Shown here: positions 28,585 through 37,067 of the stretch, one piece after another
How the letters are laid out: each line of letters opens with the position of its first letter
How positions within the stretch are numbered: the first letter of the stretch is position 1
NCBI GenBank assembly: GCA_002717505.1
Contig: PBEB01000072.1
Coordinates: 1 to 39,948 of the forward strand
Direction: 5' to 3'
Length of the DNA: 39,948 nucleotides
Source: Leptospiraceae bacterium
GTDB lineage: Bacteria > Spirochaetota > Leptospiria > Leptospirales > Leptonemataceae
Position numbers and translations under genes: made by a program
Notes under the pieces: generated by a model
What the model saw: the letters and a program-made list of their open reading frames with translations, nothing else
Told to the model about the DNA's origin: nothing
Databases searched by the model: none

Positions 28585-30054
28585 GTGAGAGAAGTAATTA
28601 AAAAGGTAATCGGCTTTTGTGAGCGCTACGGTGTGTATCTGGCACTTCTGGCCTTCATCGCTCTATTTGTGGCCGGCTTGCGCGTCCTGGATGAATCCGA
28701 TGGTGGCCTGCTGCAGCTGCGAAATGCAAGAAGCGATTTTGAGGATTATTACAATGCCTCCCGCAGAATGGCAGAACACGGGGATCTCTACAACATGGAA
28801 GCCATGCGCAACATGGAGAATTCCGGGGACCCTGGAATTGATGTAAACAACCCTCTGGAGCTTTTGCAGTTTTCCATGACTCCCGAGGGCAGAGCCTATC
28901 TAGAGTCATTGAAAGGTGCTGGCTCCTATCTGTATCTGCCTTTCTTTGCCTTCTTGCTATTGCCTTTGAGCTTTATCGGTTACGAAGTGGCCGTTCTGGT
29001 CTTCCAGATCTCCTGTATGTTTTTGCTCTGGTACTTCTTTGTTCTCATTCGGAAGCAACATGAGAAAATGGATCGAGAGCGTTTCTGGTATCTTGCCTTG
29101 CTGTCCATGTTGCCGGTGGCTTCATTCCTCTCGGAAAACTCGGCCAATGCCAACGTTGGCTTTCTCTTGATATTTCTCGCTGGTGCAGGTCTGCTCTTCT
29201 CATCTCCAGATCTGGCCGGGGGCGAAGATTCCGATGCTTCCCAGAATCCAAAGTGGTCTTATCTGGGGGGCATCCTTCTGGGTATAGCGGCTGTAATCAA
29301 GATCATGCCAGCCATTCTGGGTTTGTTCTTACTGGCTCGCAGAAACTTTCGCGCCATCGGCTCAGCTGTGCTTACAGGACTACTCTGCTTGATTGTGCCG
29401 ATTCTTTACGCTGGCTGGTCCTTGAATCTGCAATGGCACCTGGACTGGTACGATCTAATGATCAATACTTATAGTCAGTACGGAGTGGTCCGTCCTTATG
29501 CCAATAATCAAACTATCTCTGCTGCCTTTTCCAAGCTCTTTGTTGCCGGTTCCGATCCGGACAAGCAGGCTATGGCCGGCCTGCCCCTGTTGTTTCACAG
29601 TCTGGAGGACCTGGGCACTACTGGTGCCTTCTGGCTTCGCACAGCCATCAAGACCTTCGTCTACTCTCTGATTGTGGCCGTAACCGCTCTCGCATTTTTG
29701 TTCTCATTCCGGCGAAAATTCCTGCGACCGGATAGGCGGCTGGCGCGAGTCTATTTTGTTCAGGCATTGATCCTGGTCAGTCTTCTTGTATCTGGCGTTA
29801 GCTGGTTTCATGCATACAGTTTGCTTTTGATCCCACTGGCCTTTCGATTGTTCGGTTCTGAGCCCCTTCTCACTCAGGAGAAGTGGATGATCGGTTTGAT
29901 TGCATTCTCGGGACTGGGGAATATGCTCTTTGGCGGACATCTGCGGGATCTGCTGGCTATGTACAGTGTGCATGCCTGGTTGATGTTTATTCTGTGTGTC
30001 TGGAGCATCCTTTTTACGTTACGCATTATGCGAAAGGAGACTGAATATGTCTGA
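28585..30054 (+). CDS. GT87/DUF2029-like membrane glycosyltransferase
   Basis: 489-residue polytopic inner-membrane protein with roughly ten or more hydrophobic segments. The extracytoplasmic loop after the first helix carries DFEDYYNASRRMAEHGDLYN, and YLYLPFFAFLLLPL comes later. This combination is typical of the DUF2029/GT87 group, GT-C-fold enzymes that transfer mannose or other sugars from polyprenyl-phosphate donors. The catalytic acidic residue is probably one of the Asp/Glu in the first loop. Donor and acceptor are unknown. The start is GTG, set by the GGAGG upstream. The next gene overlaps its end by 8 nt, so the two proteins are probably made together and may act on the same surface glycan. 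Confidence 0.78.
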   Translation: MREVIKKVIGFCERYGVYLALLAFIALFVAGLRVLDESDGGLLQLRNARSDFEDYYNASRRMAEHGDLYNMEAMRNMENSGDPGIDVNNPLELLQFSMTPEGRAYLESLKGAGSYLYLPFFAFLLLPLSFIGYEVAVLVFQISCMFLLWYFFVLIRKQHEKMDRERFWYLALLSMLPVASFLSENSANANVGFLLIFLAGAGLLFSSPDLAGGEDSDASQNPKWSYLGGILLGIAAVIKIMPAILGLFLLARRNFRAIGSAVLTGLLCLIVPILYAGWSLNLQWHLDWYDLMINTYSQYGVVRPYANNQTISAAFSKLFVAGSDPDKQAMAGLPLLFHSLEDLGTTGAFWLRTAIKTFVYSLIVAVTALAFLFSFRRKFLRPDRRLARVYFVQALILVSLLVSGVSWFHAYSLLLIPLAFRLFGSEPLLTQEKWMIGLIAFSGLGNMLFGGHLRDLLAMYSVHAWLMFILCVWSILFTLRIMRKETEYV

Positions 30055-31213
30055 CGGTTCCCGTAAATTTCTCCTCTTTCCTGTAATACTCTTCGCATCG
30101 TTCTTCGCGCTGGATAAGGTAATGTGCCTGGATTCCGTTAAGAAATATACCCAGGATGATGCGACGTATGTCTATTATGACTACAAGCCCGAGCTTCTTG
30201 AGGAAATGAAAGAATTTGACCGACTCCGGAAGCTCCCTCCGGCGGACAGGGATGGGAATTGCCTGGAGCCAGAGATGAAGGAGTGCTCAGTCCACTCCGG
30301 GAAGCGAATCCTGGTAGTGCTGGGTAGTTCCCGATTGCTCTATTTTAACTACGAGAATTTCAAGCATGCATATCCCAACTGGGAAATGTTTAATTTTTCG
30401 GCCCCTGTAAGCTCGCCAGCTTACTTTGACTATATGCTTCAGGAAGTGCTGGCTACCGGAGTTAAGCCGGACTACATTATCGCAGAAACAGATCCTTTCC
30501 AGTTCAACGAAAACTCTCCAGGCTTTATTAAATCCAATCTGGCCTACAGTTTTGACTTTCCCTACGTGCTGCAGAACTTCTCTTTGCTTTCCAGCGACGA
30601 AGGATTCACCGCCGATGAAGTAAGTCAGTTTCTGGCCAAAAACCTTTTTGCCGGGTATCGCTTTCGCCCTCATCTGGACAAAGCCTTTGAGCGATTGTCC
30701 GATCCGCAGAACAAGTTCTTGATCGCCATAGAGAGTATGGATGCATTTCAAAGGGCCAATCGCGGAGGAGGTATGTCCTTAATTCCCAGGCCGGATTACT
30801 ACGAAAGGGATTATGCAAATCTGGAGGCCACCTCGGCTATGACAGTGCGCTGGATATATGGAAACTACGAGCTGTCGGAAAGGCAGTGGGATTTTATGGA
30901 TCAGCTGATTGAGCGTGCCAGAGAGTCCGGAACTCCTTTGATTTTTCTGCGCCCTCCGGTGTCTCGCCCCATGCAATCGATTCTGGATGGGGACGAGTTA
31001 ATCCAGGAGAATACAAAGATCTGGAGCAGGAGGATGGATGAAAGACTAAAGGGGGAAATGCTCATCGATCTCACGGATGGCGATCCATTCCATTGCAACA
31101 CCTTCGCAGATGGAAGCCATATGTCCATGCAATGTTATAATCCGGTTCTTTCCGTTGCAATGGATGCCTACCCCATAATCAAGAAAGCATACGGGGAAGC
31201 TTACAAAAGATAG
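30047..31213 (+). CDS. DUF1574/SGNH-hydrolase-like exported protein
   Basis: 388 residues. A single N-terminal hydrophobic segment (KFLLFPVILFASFFALDKV) anchors or exports it. The remainder resembles SGNH-like proteins of the DUF1574 type: a block-I-like VVLGSSRLLYF (about 96-106) and a C-terminal catalytic-dyad-like DGSH (in FADGSHMSMQCYNP). Relatives in Leptospira often sit beside membrane O-acyltransferases or polysaccharide genes, so acyl transfer to a glycan is plausible but inferred. The ATG at 30047 has AAGGAG 8 nt upstream. It overlaps the GT87 gene by 8 nt, which supports joint function in surface glycan synthesis or modification. Confidence 0.75.
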   Translation: MSDGSRKFLLFPVILFASFFALDKVMCLDSVKKYTQDDATYVYYDYKPELLEEMKEFDRLRKLPPADRDGNCLEPEMKECSVHSGKRILVVLGSSRLLYFNYENFKHAYPNWEMFNFSAPVSSPAYFDYMLQEVLATGVKPDYIIAETDPFQFNENSPGFIKSNLAYSFDFPYVLQNFSLLSSDEGFTADEVSQFLAKNLFAGYRFRPHLDKAFERLSDPQNKFLIAIESMDAFQRANRGGGMSLIPRPDYYERDYANLEATSAMTVRWIYGNYELSERQWDFMDQLIERARESGTPLIFLRPPVSRPMQSILDGDELIQENTKIWSRRMDERLKGEMLIDLTDGDPFHCNTFADGSHMSMQCYNPVLSVAMDAYPIIKKAYGEAYKR

Positions 31214-31484
31214 GTCGGAGGCTCCAGGTCGAAGAGAGTTAGGCCATTCGTTTCTTCTTGTTGTCAGATCGCTTCAGTCCTGACATCGGTCTAAAATGCG
31301 AAGGCCATTGTTCCAAATCAAAGGAACTCAGATCGGCGGACTGAGCGAAGCCAATTTCAGGAATATTAAATGGCTGCCTTCTGGAGATGTGGATGCTGGC
31401 TCTTCGACTGCCCGCAGAAGTTCAGCCTCGCCAAAGGTCTTCACAATGCGGCGCCAGGACATGCCCGCACCGGGAATCGACGCC

Positions 31485-32012
31485 TTATTCTCCTGTCGGT
31501 CTGGCCTGGTTCAGGGCCTGAATCATGGACTTTGAATCCAGATAATCCTGACCTTTCCAGATTAGTTCGTTTTCAGGGTTGAGCACCGCAAACAGAGGAA
31601 GGGCTTCGTTTAATTCAGGAAACCTGCCTTCTTGAGTGTAATGCTCGAAAGCTGGATCAGTATCTATTACTTTAAGAACGATAGCTTCGCTGAGTGCCTG
31701 GTTTAAATGTGTATCTTCCAGCATTCGCTTCTGAAATTTCACGCAGTTGAGGCACCAGTCCGCATAGAAATCCAGAAAGACCGGTCGGCTTGCTTGCTTT
31801 GCCTGGCGAAACGCCATGGCCGGACTGCGATAGATGGTGAGATTTCCGTGTTTAATTGGCTCTGCGGAATACTCCGGTGGGCTTCGGTCTGTGACCTTCT
31901 CTTCATTGGCATCCAGACCATCTTGAAAATAGAAAAAGAGAAAACTGCCCGCGGCCCCCACGGTGAAGCTGGCCACAATGGCCGCCAAAACGAATGTGCG
32001 AAATCGATCCAT
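31485..32012 (-). CDS. Membrane-anchored thioredoxin-like protein, DsbD-gamma type
   Basis: 175 residues. An N-terminal transmembrane anchor (about 7-30) is followed by a thioredoxin fold facing the periplasm. The redox motif is C87-L-N-C90 in DFYADWCLNCVKF, the pattern of the C-terminal domain of DsbD (ADWCxxCK). It probably passes electrons to periplasmic disulfides. The DsbD-alpha-like gene ends 33 nt upstream, so the two are likely co-transcribed. The DsbD transmembrane electron-transfer domain is absent from both and from the window. This is the last gene of the envelope operon; a 271-nt gap follows with only a weak 44-codon open frame and no clear terminator. Confidence 0.85.
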   Translation of the reverse strand: MDRFRTFVLAAIVASFTVGAAGSFLFFYFQDGLDANEEKVTDRSPPEYSAEPIKHGNLTIYRSPAMAFRQAKQASRPVFLDFYADWCLNCVKFQKRMLEDTHLNQALSEAIVLKVIDTDPAFEHYTQEGRFPELNEALPLFAVLNPENELIWKGQDYLDSKSMIQALNQARPTGE

Positions 32013-32045
32013 AGCCAGGCTTATGATTAATGCGAAGGTGTCTGC

Positions 32046-32495
32046 TTACTGAATTGAAACGGTCTGCCAGGTAGGGCGAAAACACATCCCGGATATTTCA
32101 TTGCATATCTGGGTTCTGACTCGCACATCGGCCCCGCTGGCTCCGCCTGCATCCGAAAACACAAATTCTCCGGTGCCTCTGAGTACCAATGCTCCGGTGG
32201 ACTCCTCTTGCTCTCCTTCCGGGGAAGAGTCCAGGGTGGGCTCCCTTGTTAGCTTTCCTGCCTGGATTGCAGGAGCCCAATCAAAATCTACAGGGATAAG
32301 GTTCTCATGGGGCCCTTTGTTCAAATAGGCATGGTGGTCCGCCGGAATTGTAATGGAAACGGTTACGGCACTATCCAGTGATGTGGCACGGATGCTGGCT
32401 TCCGGTATTCCCTCGCTGCCGCTCTTTTCGGTTTCTGTGCAATAAAGCCCGGCGAATAGAGCAGTAATCAGCAGGATGAGACAGGTTCGCTTCAT
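32046..32495 (-). CDS. DsbD N-terminal (alpha) domain-like exported protein
   Basis: 149 residues. A signal sequence (MKRTCLILLITALFAGLYC) is followed by an immunoglobulin-like domain resembling nDsbD/DsbC-N. Family-like features are HAYLNKGPHENLIPVDFDW and the C-terminal cysteine pair C131/C138 in QICNEISGMC, matching the C-x5/6-C pair of DsbD-alpha. It may be a lipoprotein through C19, but Tyr at -1 makes the lipobox poor. The frame extends to 32579, inside the preceding gene; the ATG at 32495 is where the signal sequence starts. Its partner for reduction should be the thioredoxin-like protein 33 nt downstream. Confidence 0.72.
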   Translation of the reverse strand: MKRTCLILLITALFAGLYCTETEKSGSEGIPEASIRATSLDSAVTVSITIPADHHAYLNKGPHENLIPVDFDWAPAIQAGKLTREPTLDSSPEGEQEESTGALVLRGTGEFVFSDAGGASGADVRVRTQICNEISGMCFRPTWQTVSIQ

Positions 32496-32541
32496 GGGTC
32501 CAGGATTGGTAGGAATCCAGCAATCGGGAAGAACTTTTTGG

Positions 32542-33222
32542 CTAGTACCCCTGGGGCAGAAAGTAGGTGTCTGTGCCATTTACGAAGCAGTCCACCAGGC
32601 AGGATTGAAAGGTGCTATTCTGGCACTCAGTTCTCCAGGTAGTCGGACTACATTGGCGATGGTCTATGATCGCTGCGGAGGTCCCGGCGGATGTGCACAG
32701 ACCACTGTTTCGAACACTTTGCCAGTACTGGCGATTGCATTCGAAATGGCACTGCCTGGAGCCATACGTATAGATCGTGGGGGTGTTGAAGACCTCTGCA
32801 TCGATCTCAGAATTGCACAGGGTGGTAGCATCCGTAGATGTGCTGGCCGGGTTATAGGAAGCATTGATGGCGCTGAGGTACTCGGTTTGACGGCCTCCAT
32901 CATTTGCGCAAGAAAGAGCTACGGTCTCTGCTTCAATACATTTCGCAAGGGTCGATTCCCGGGTAGGCGCGATGAGTAGAAGGTAGTAAGATGCTGTTTC
33001 TTCGGTATCAGGGACATCGTCAAAGGAATCGGTTACGCATCCGAATCCGGCGAAAGATACAAACAAGGCCAGTGCCAGTGAGGCCAGGCTTCGGCCGGGT
33101 CTGCTTTCTGGCATCAGGCGCAGTTCGGTCCTGTCTGGCCGGCGGGTTATCGCCTGCCATGATTGACTTCCCATTCTGGTGGCGGCGAATTCAGAGTTTG
33201 CCCGAAGCTTAAAGTATTTCAT
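32542..33222 (-). CDS. Cysteine-rich putative lipoprotein of unknown function
   Basis: 226 residues from the ATG at 33222. The lipobox FAGFGC places the lipidated Cys at residue 62. The mature part carries ten further Cys, including two C-x3-C pairs (CHFEC, CLVDC), and is rich in Ser/Thr/Asn. No family is recognised. The start is ambiguous. The ATG at 33222 overlaps the receptor stop (TAATG) and has GGAGG 10 nt upstream. The ATG at 33114 would give a normal 26-residue lipoprotein signal (MPESRPGRSLASLALALFVS then FAGFGC). It lies between the TonB-dependent receptor and the DsbD-like genes, whose products could handle its disulfides. Confidence 0.7.
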   Translation of the reverse strand: MKYFKLRANSEFAATRMGSQSWQAITRRPDRTELRLMPESRPGRSLASLALALFVSFAGFGCVTDSFDDVPDTEETASYYLLLIAPTRESTLAKCIEAETVALSCANDGGRQTEYLSAINASYNPASTSTDATTLCNSEIDAEVFNTPTIYTYGSRQCHFECNRQYWQSVRNSGLCTSAGTSAAIIDHRQCSPTTWRTECQNSTFQSCLVDCFVNGTDTYFLPQGY

Positions 33223-35720
33223 TAGAATTGCACCTCCACACCAAAGTTGATTAAAGGAATTCGCAGCCCGGTGCCGTCAGAAGTGGGGACCACCAGGTTT
33301 CCGAACTCAGGGGTTACCGATGGATTCGCTTTGGAGAATGGCTGGCTGTCGTCGAAGGAGTAGCTTCCTGGATTATCTCTTAAATAAATGTTCAGAGCCT
33401 CAATGAATACGTTGCCGAATCCCCATTCATAGTTGAAGAACCGATCAATCCGAATGTCCAGGCGATGATAGGGCTTGAGCCTGAGCGTATTTCTGTAAGG
33501 AGAATAGACGGGGTCAAAGATCGGCCGGCCATCGTTGTTTTGCTGAGCTCCATCGTCTCCGATGATTTCCGTAAAAGGCCTGGAGGTAGCATACCGCCAT
33601 TTGATGCCCACCTGCCATTCTGGATTGATTTTGTAGCCCAGGATAACATTGATTATATGAGTTCTGTCAAAATCAGCATAGATTGAATCGGTGTTGTCGT
33701 ATTGCTGTAGCAGTCGAAGCTCATCGGCGCTGTATTGAGTGGCCGGCGCGAACGGATTCGGTCGAAACAGGTTGTCGTCGCGAAAGCTTCTGGAATACGT
33801 ATAAGAAATCCATCCGTACCATCCAGACTCATTTGGTGGCTTGCTTCGCTTGATATAAAATTCTACGCCCTCTGAATAGCCATAGCCGTTGTTGGAATAG
33901 TAGGCCGGAGTGTTTACGAGAATGGGCGTTTCGTATTGTGTATAGGGATCTGGATTCTCTCGAAAAGCAAGTCTGGCATAAGGATCGGAAATTACAATGT
34001 CTCGATAGACCTGGCGAAAGCCTTCTACCTTTATGATCCAGTTTCCCAGCACCTGTTCCACGCCTATCGCTGCATGGTCAGCCTGTTCCAATTTCAGTCT
34101 GGGATTCCCGGAGCTCGGACTGTACTGCTCCGGGTCCGGCACTCGATGATAGATCCCGCCTCCAGCAGTGAAGGTTGTGTCTGTGGGAAGCTTGAGAGAA
34201 AGAGTCCCTCTGGGATCTGTAACGCGCTGCTTTGTGGGGCCAAAATAATCCACCCGGATGCCGGGCTTGAATTCCAACCACCAGCCGCGAAGAGTAAGCA
34301 TGGCATAGCCGCTGTTGAAGCTGGCAAAGTTTCGATCATCCACCGGCACAACGGTGAAGTCCGGATTGGTCGTGTCGAAAAGGTCCGGGCTCTGATCCAG
34401 AACATCTACCTGCTGTACTGTGGTTCCTTCAAAAACGTACCGGAACCTTCTTGCTTCCAGGCCAAGATCCAGCAGGGCATGGTCCTTCCAGAGCTCCAGG
34501 AATGCTTCCGTGCGAAGGGCTGCATATCCGTTTTCCAGGTTTTGCTTCGCATCGATAATTCCCAGAGTGCCATCTGAATAGGCGATGTTGTTGTGATTTA
34601 ATAGCGTGGTCTTGAGTTGAAATACTGAGTTCGGCTGCCAGATATGGCGAATAGCTTCTGTGTGAAATACTCGGTCCAGGGCAATACTGGCTCCAAAAAG
34701 AGTAGGGCTGATTTCGGTGGTAGGGTCCCAGGTTGGCCGATTGTCTACCGCAGCGATTAGCGTGTCTTTGGCTCCCAGAACATAGAAGTAAACACTCTGG
34801 CGGTCTGTGAGATTATACCGAAGTTTGAACTGAGCATCCTGGTATCGAGGAATCAGTGTATAGCCGGAAGGCACAAGATTGCCCAGGGTCTGGTCCAGAT
34901 AGGATCCGCGGACCCCCGCTACCCAGTACCCATCCTTTCCCTTTTCTCCGATGGGTGCCTTGAGAAGAACGCTGGCGGACCAGAGCGAAAATGTGGTATG
35001 GCCTCCGAACTTTTCTACTTCATCGATACTTTCGATGGCAATAACCCCACCGGTGGCATCTCCGTATTTTACGGGATAGGATCCAGAGTACACATCGATG
35101 CTATTGATCACATTGTTTTGCACCACTGAGTTCAGGCCCAGCAGGTGAAATGGATAGCCCAGAGGTAATTCATCCAGGAGGTAAGTATTGGCGTTTTCAT
35201 TGGCTCCGCGAAGTACAATATCTCCGTTGCCAAAGGGAGGGGCGTTTACCCCGGGAAGGGATTCAATTCCTCGCAAGGCCTCTCCAAACTGCCCGGGAAG
35301 CCTTCGCACTTCGTCCAGCCTTACATTATATCTCGATAGGTTCTGCTTATCTCTTCTCCCGCGAACTACAATCCCTTCATCTTCCACTACCTGCGTTTCT
35401 GGCCCCGTGGGCTGTGGTTGCTGTTCTGGTTCCGATGTAAAAATCGTCAGAGTCTGACCGGCGCCCTGGACTTGCAGTCTGGGCTGCACCAGATTCCCAT
35501 CGGGAAGAATGGCCCGTACCGTATAGAATCCTGGTTCGGGAACTTCCAGAGTGGCCATCCCCTGACCATCGGTATAGGTTTGCTGTCCTGTTTCCTTAAC
35601 GATGACCTGGGCATCTGCCACAGGCGATCTGCTCACGGGATCGTAGACTCGGACCTTTACTTCGAAAGCGGCAAGTAATCCAGGAGAAAAGAAGAGTAGG
35701 GCTGCCAGAATATATCGCAT
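33222..35720 (-). CDS. TonB-dependent outer-membrane receptor with carboxypeptidase-regulatory-like N domain
   Basis: 832 residues. A signal peptide (MRYILAALLFFSPGLLAA) precedes a CarboxypepD-reg-like beta-sandwich (about 20-100), a Pro/Gln-rich linker, a TonB-box-like GIVVRGRR and a plug domain (about 130-240: ALRGIESLPGVNAPPFGNGD, IVLRGANENANTYLLDELPL). A 22-strand-type barrel ends in the terminal Phe of NFGVEVQF. It should import a scarce substrate across the outer membrane using TonB energy; the substrate is unknown. The frame is open to an ATG at 35849, just after the preceding gene, but the signal peptide argues for 35720. The stop overlaps the next start by one base. Confidence 0.9.
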   Translation of the reverse strand: MRYILAALLFFSPGLLAAFEVKVRVYDPVSRSPVADAQVIVKETGQQTYTDGQGMATLEVPEPGFYTVRAILPDGNLVQPRLQVQGAGQTLTIFTSEPEQQPQPTGPETQVVEDEGIVVRGRRDKQNLSRYNVRLDEVRRLPGQFGEALRGIESLPGVNAPPFGNGDIVLRGANENANTYLLDELPLGYPFHLLGLNSVVQNNVINSIDVYSGSYPVKYGDATGGVIAIESIDEVEKFGGHTTFSLWSASVLLKAPIGEKGKDGYWVAGVRGSYLDQTLGNLVPSGYTLIPRYQDAQFKLRYNLTDRQSVYFYVLGAKDTLIAAVDNRPTWDPTTEISPTLFGASIALDRVFHTEAIRHIWQPNSVFQLKTTLLNHNNIAYSDGTLGIIDAKQNLENGYAALRTEAFLELWKDHALLDLGLEARRFRYVFEGTTVQQVDVLDQSPDLFDTTNPDFTVVPVDDRNFASFNSGYAMLTLRGWWLEFKPGIRVDYFGPTKQRVTDPRGTLSLKLPTDTTFTAGGGIYHRVPDPEQYSPSSGNPRLKLEQADHAAIGVEQVLGNWIIKVEGFRQVYRDIVISDPYARLAFRENPDPYTQYETPILVNTPAYYSNNGYGYSEGVEFYIKRSKPPNESGWYGWISYTYSRSFRDDNLFRPNPFAPATQYSADELRLLQQYDNTDSIYADFDRTHIINVILGYKINPEWQVGIKWRYATSRPFTEIIGDDGAQQNNDGRPIFDPVYSPYRNTLRLKPYHRLDIRIDRFFNYEWGFGNVFIEALNIYLRDNPGSYSFDDSQPFSKANPSVTPEFGNLVVPTSDGTGLRIPLINFGVEVQF

Positions 35721-35850
35721 GGATGCGAATGGTAATCCACGAAGGCTGCCGATGGTAAGATTGGTCTTTCGTCTCAGTGTACAATTCGCGCTGCTCTGCA
35801 TAGAAAAAGACCGGCGCATGCCTGGCATTGTTCCGGAACCAGTGTTCATA

Positions 35851-36147
35851 TCAAGGGCCTATTCCTGGCAGGTCGATATCGTACATTTCAACGCAGAAAA
35901 TTGGGTAGTCGTTAAATGGGCATTCCTGTCGTAAGATGGTTAGAGCACAGAGTTCTACTCCGTACTGGGAAGGCTCTCGGGGAACGATGAGGATGTAGTT
36001 GGGCTGATTACCGCATTCCCGGTATTTATAATCTATGGCTGCATAGATTTGACTCCATGCTTCATCCTCTGGAACTGTTGTGTTCTCCGGGCAACCAGCC
36101 AGGAAAACAGAGGCCAGTGCGATCAGGATTCCCAGCCTTTTTTTCAT
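35851..36147 (-). CDS. Small Cys-containing lipoprotein
   Basis: 98 residues. A classic lipoprotein signal, MKKRLGILIALASVFLAGC, has the lipidated Cys at 19. The mature part is acidic with four more Cys (RECGNQ, ELCALT, QECPFN, IFCVEM), probably two disulfides. The ATG at 36147 overlaps the previous stop as ATGA, and AAGGA lies about 9 nt upstream. The function is unknown. Its position directly before the TonB-dependent receptor suggests an accessory envelope role. Confidence 0.8.
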   Translation of the reverse strand: MKKRLGILIALASVFLAGCPENTTVPEDEAWSQIYAAIDYKYRECGNQPNYILIVPREPSQYGVELCALTILRQECPFNDYPIFCVEMYDIDLPGIGP

Positions 36148-36650
36148 TTTTTCTTATCCTTTTGAAAGCGAATCACGGTTCCCTTTACTTTGAATACGCG
36201 AACATGCCCAAGGATGGAATAGTAATGGGTTTCATGCCAGGTCTTGATGTCGATCATGGTATCGCCTTCCAGCTTTTGCACTGCAAGACCCAGAGCGTAG
36301 TGAGCGTCCATGGGAGGAGTTGCGGGAAAGAGATGGAATAGATAATAGACGGAACTGCTGGCCGTCTGTTCGCATCCGCCTTCGTACTGTTCTGGCTTAA
36401 CGTAGCGAACGGGAGGCTCTCCTGGAATAGGCAGTCCTTCTTCTTTCAGCTTTTTTCGCCGTTTCACTTCATCTGGATCCGGGCAGACCACCTGGTAGGA
36501 AGCATTGTTGGTTAAAGTGGCCTCGGGAACCCAGCCAGCATGATCTACGAAACCGCCCTCCATGGCAATACCACCTGGAAAGCAGCCTGCTACCAGAACC
36601 AGTCCCAATAAAAGGACAGTAAAGGCTTTGCTGTGGTTGGAAGCGAACAT
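36144..36650 (-). CDS. Putative lipoprotein, TRL-like relative
   Basis: 168 residues, with a signal sequence ending LVLVAGC (lipidated Cys at about residue 23). The C-terminal part (LEGDTMIDIKTWHETHYYSILGHVRVFKVKGTVIRF, read as two halves) has the same pattern as the end of the neighbouring protein encoded at 36650-36997, so they look like diverged paralogues. Two further Cys (VVCPDP, GGCEQT) could form a disulfide. The ATG at 36650 shares its A with the preceding TGA stop. The function is unknown. Confidence 0.78.
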   Translation of the reverse strand: MFASNHSKAFTVLLLGLVLVAGCFPGGIAMEGGFVDHAGWVPEATLTNNASYQVVCPDPDEVKRRKKLKEEGLPIPGEPPVRYVKPEQYEGGCEQTASSSVYYLFHLFPATPPMDAHYALGLAVQKLEGDTMIDIKTWHETHYYSILGHVRVFKVKGTVIRFQKDKKK

Positions 36651-36997
36651 CAATTCTGGACTTTTACTACGTCCGCCTTTAGAGTGAATCTGTGCCGAGT
36701 CATAAATAGAAAAATGAATCGATCGGTGCTATAACGGAGGTTGATCAGCGCATCGCCGCCATGCGCCTCGATGAGCTTCTGTACGGCCTGGTCAATGGGC
36801 GGCTCCTGAAGCGGAAAACCCACCAGACCTAAATCCAGAGTCCACCAGTCTACCTGGGTTTGCCCGTTGCCTACCACTCGATAATTCTTCCCGGTGAGGG
36901 GGATGTTCGAAGTGGTGATGCCTGCGCTGGACGAAGCACAATTCGTAAACAGGAGGCCGGCAATAGCCATGGTAAGAATCAATGTAAAGGTCCGCAT
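36650..36997 (-). CDS. Small putative lipoprotein, TRL-like; first gene of the envelope operon
   Basis: 115 residues. The signal MRTFTLILTMAIAGLLFTNC has a spirochaete-style lipobox (Asn at -1) with C20. The C-terminal block contains GGDALINLRYST and ends RHRFTLKADVVKV, a pattern seen in small 'TRL-like' lipoproteins and shared with the next gene. There are no other Cys. The ATG at 36997 has only a weak ribosome site. A long hairpin (37068-37110) lies 70 nt upstream, in the promoter region. It begins a run of seven genes with overlaps or short gaps down to 31485. Confidence 0.78.
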   Translation of the reverse strand: MRTFTLILTMAIAGLLFTNCASSSAGITTSNIPLTGKNYRVVGNGQTQVDWWTLDLGLVGFPLQEPPIDQAVQKLIEAHGGDALINLRYSTDRFIFLFMTRHRFTLKADVVKVQN

Positions 36998-37067
36998 ACT
37001 CTATGACCAGTTTTTCCCGGGTGGTACTGGAATGCAAACCTTCTGTTCGGGCATAGGATTTGAACGC

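Noticed and set aside
31214-31484. 44-codon - strand frame (MSWRRIVKTFGEAELLRAV...) after the thioredoxin-like gene
   Set aside because: It has no ribosome site, no recognised family and is short enough to be chance; it might be a gene remnant, but nothing supports that.
32476-32979. 167-codon + strand frame opposite the Cys-rich lipoprotein
   Set aside because: The opposite strand has a lipobox signal, operon overlaps and a ribosome site; this frame has none of these.
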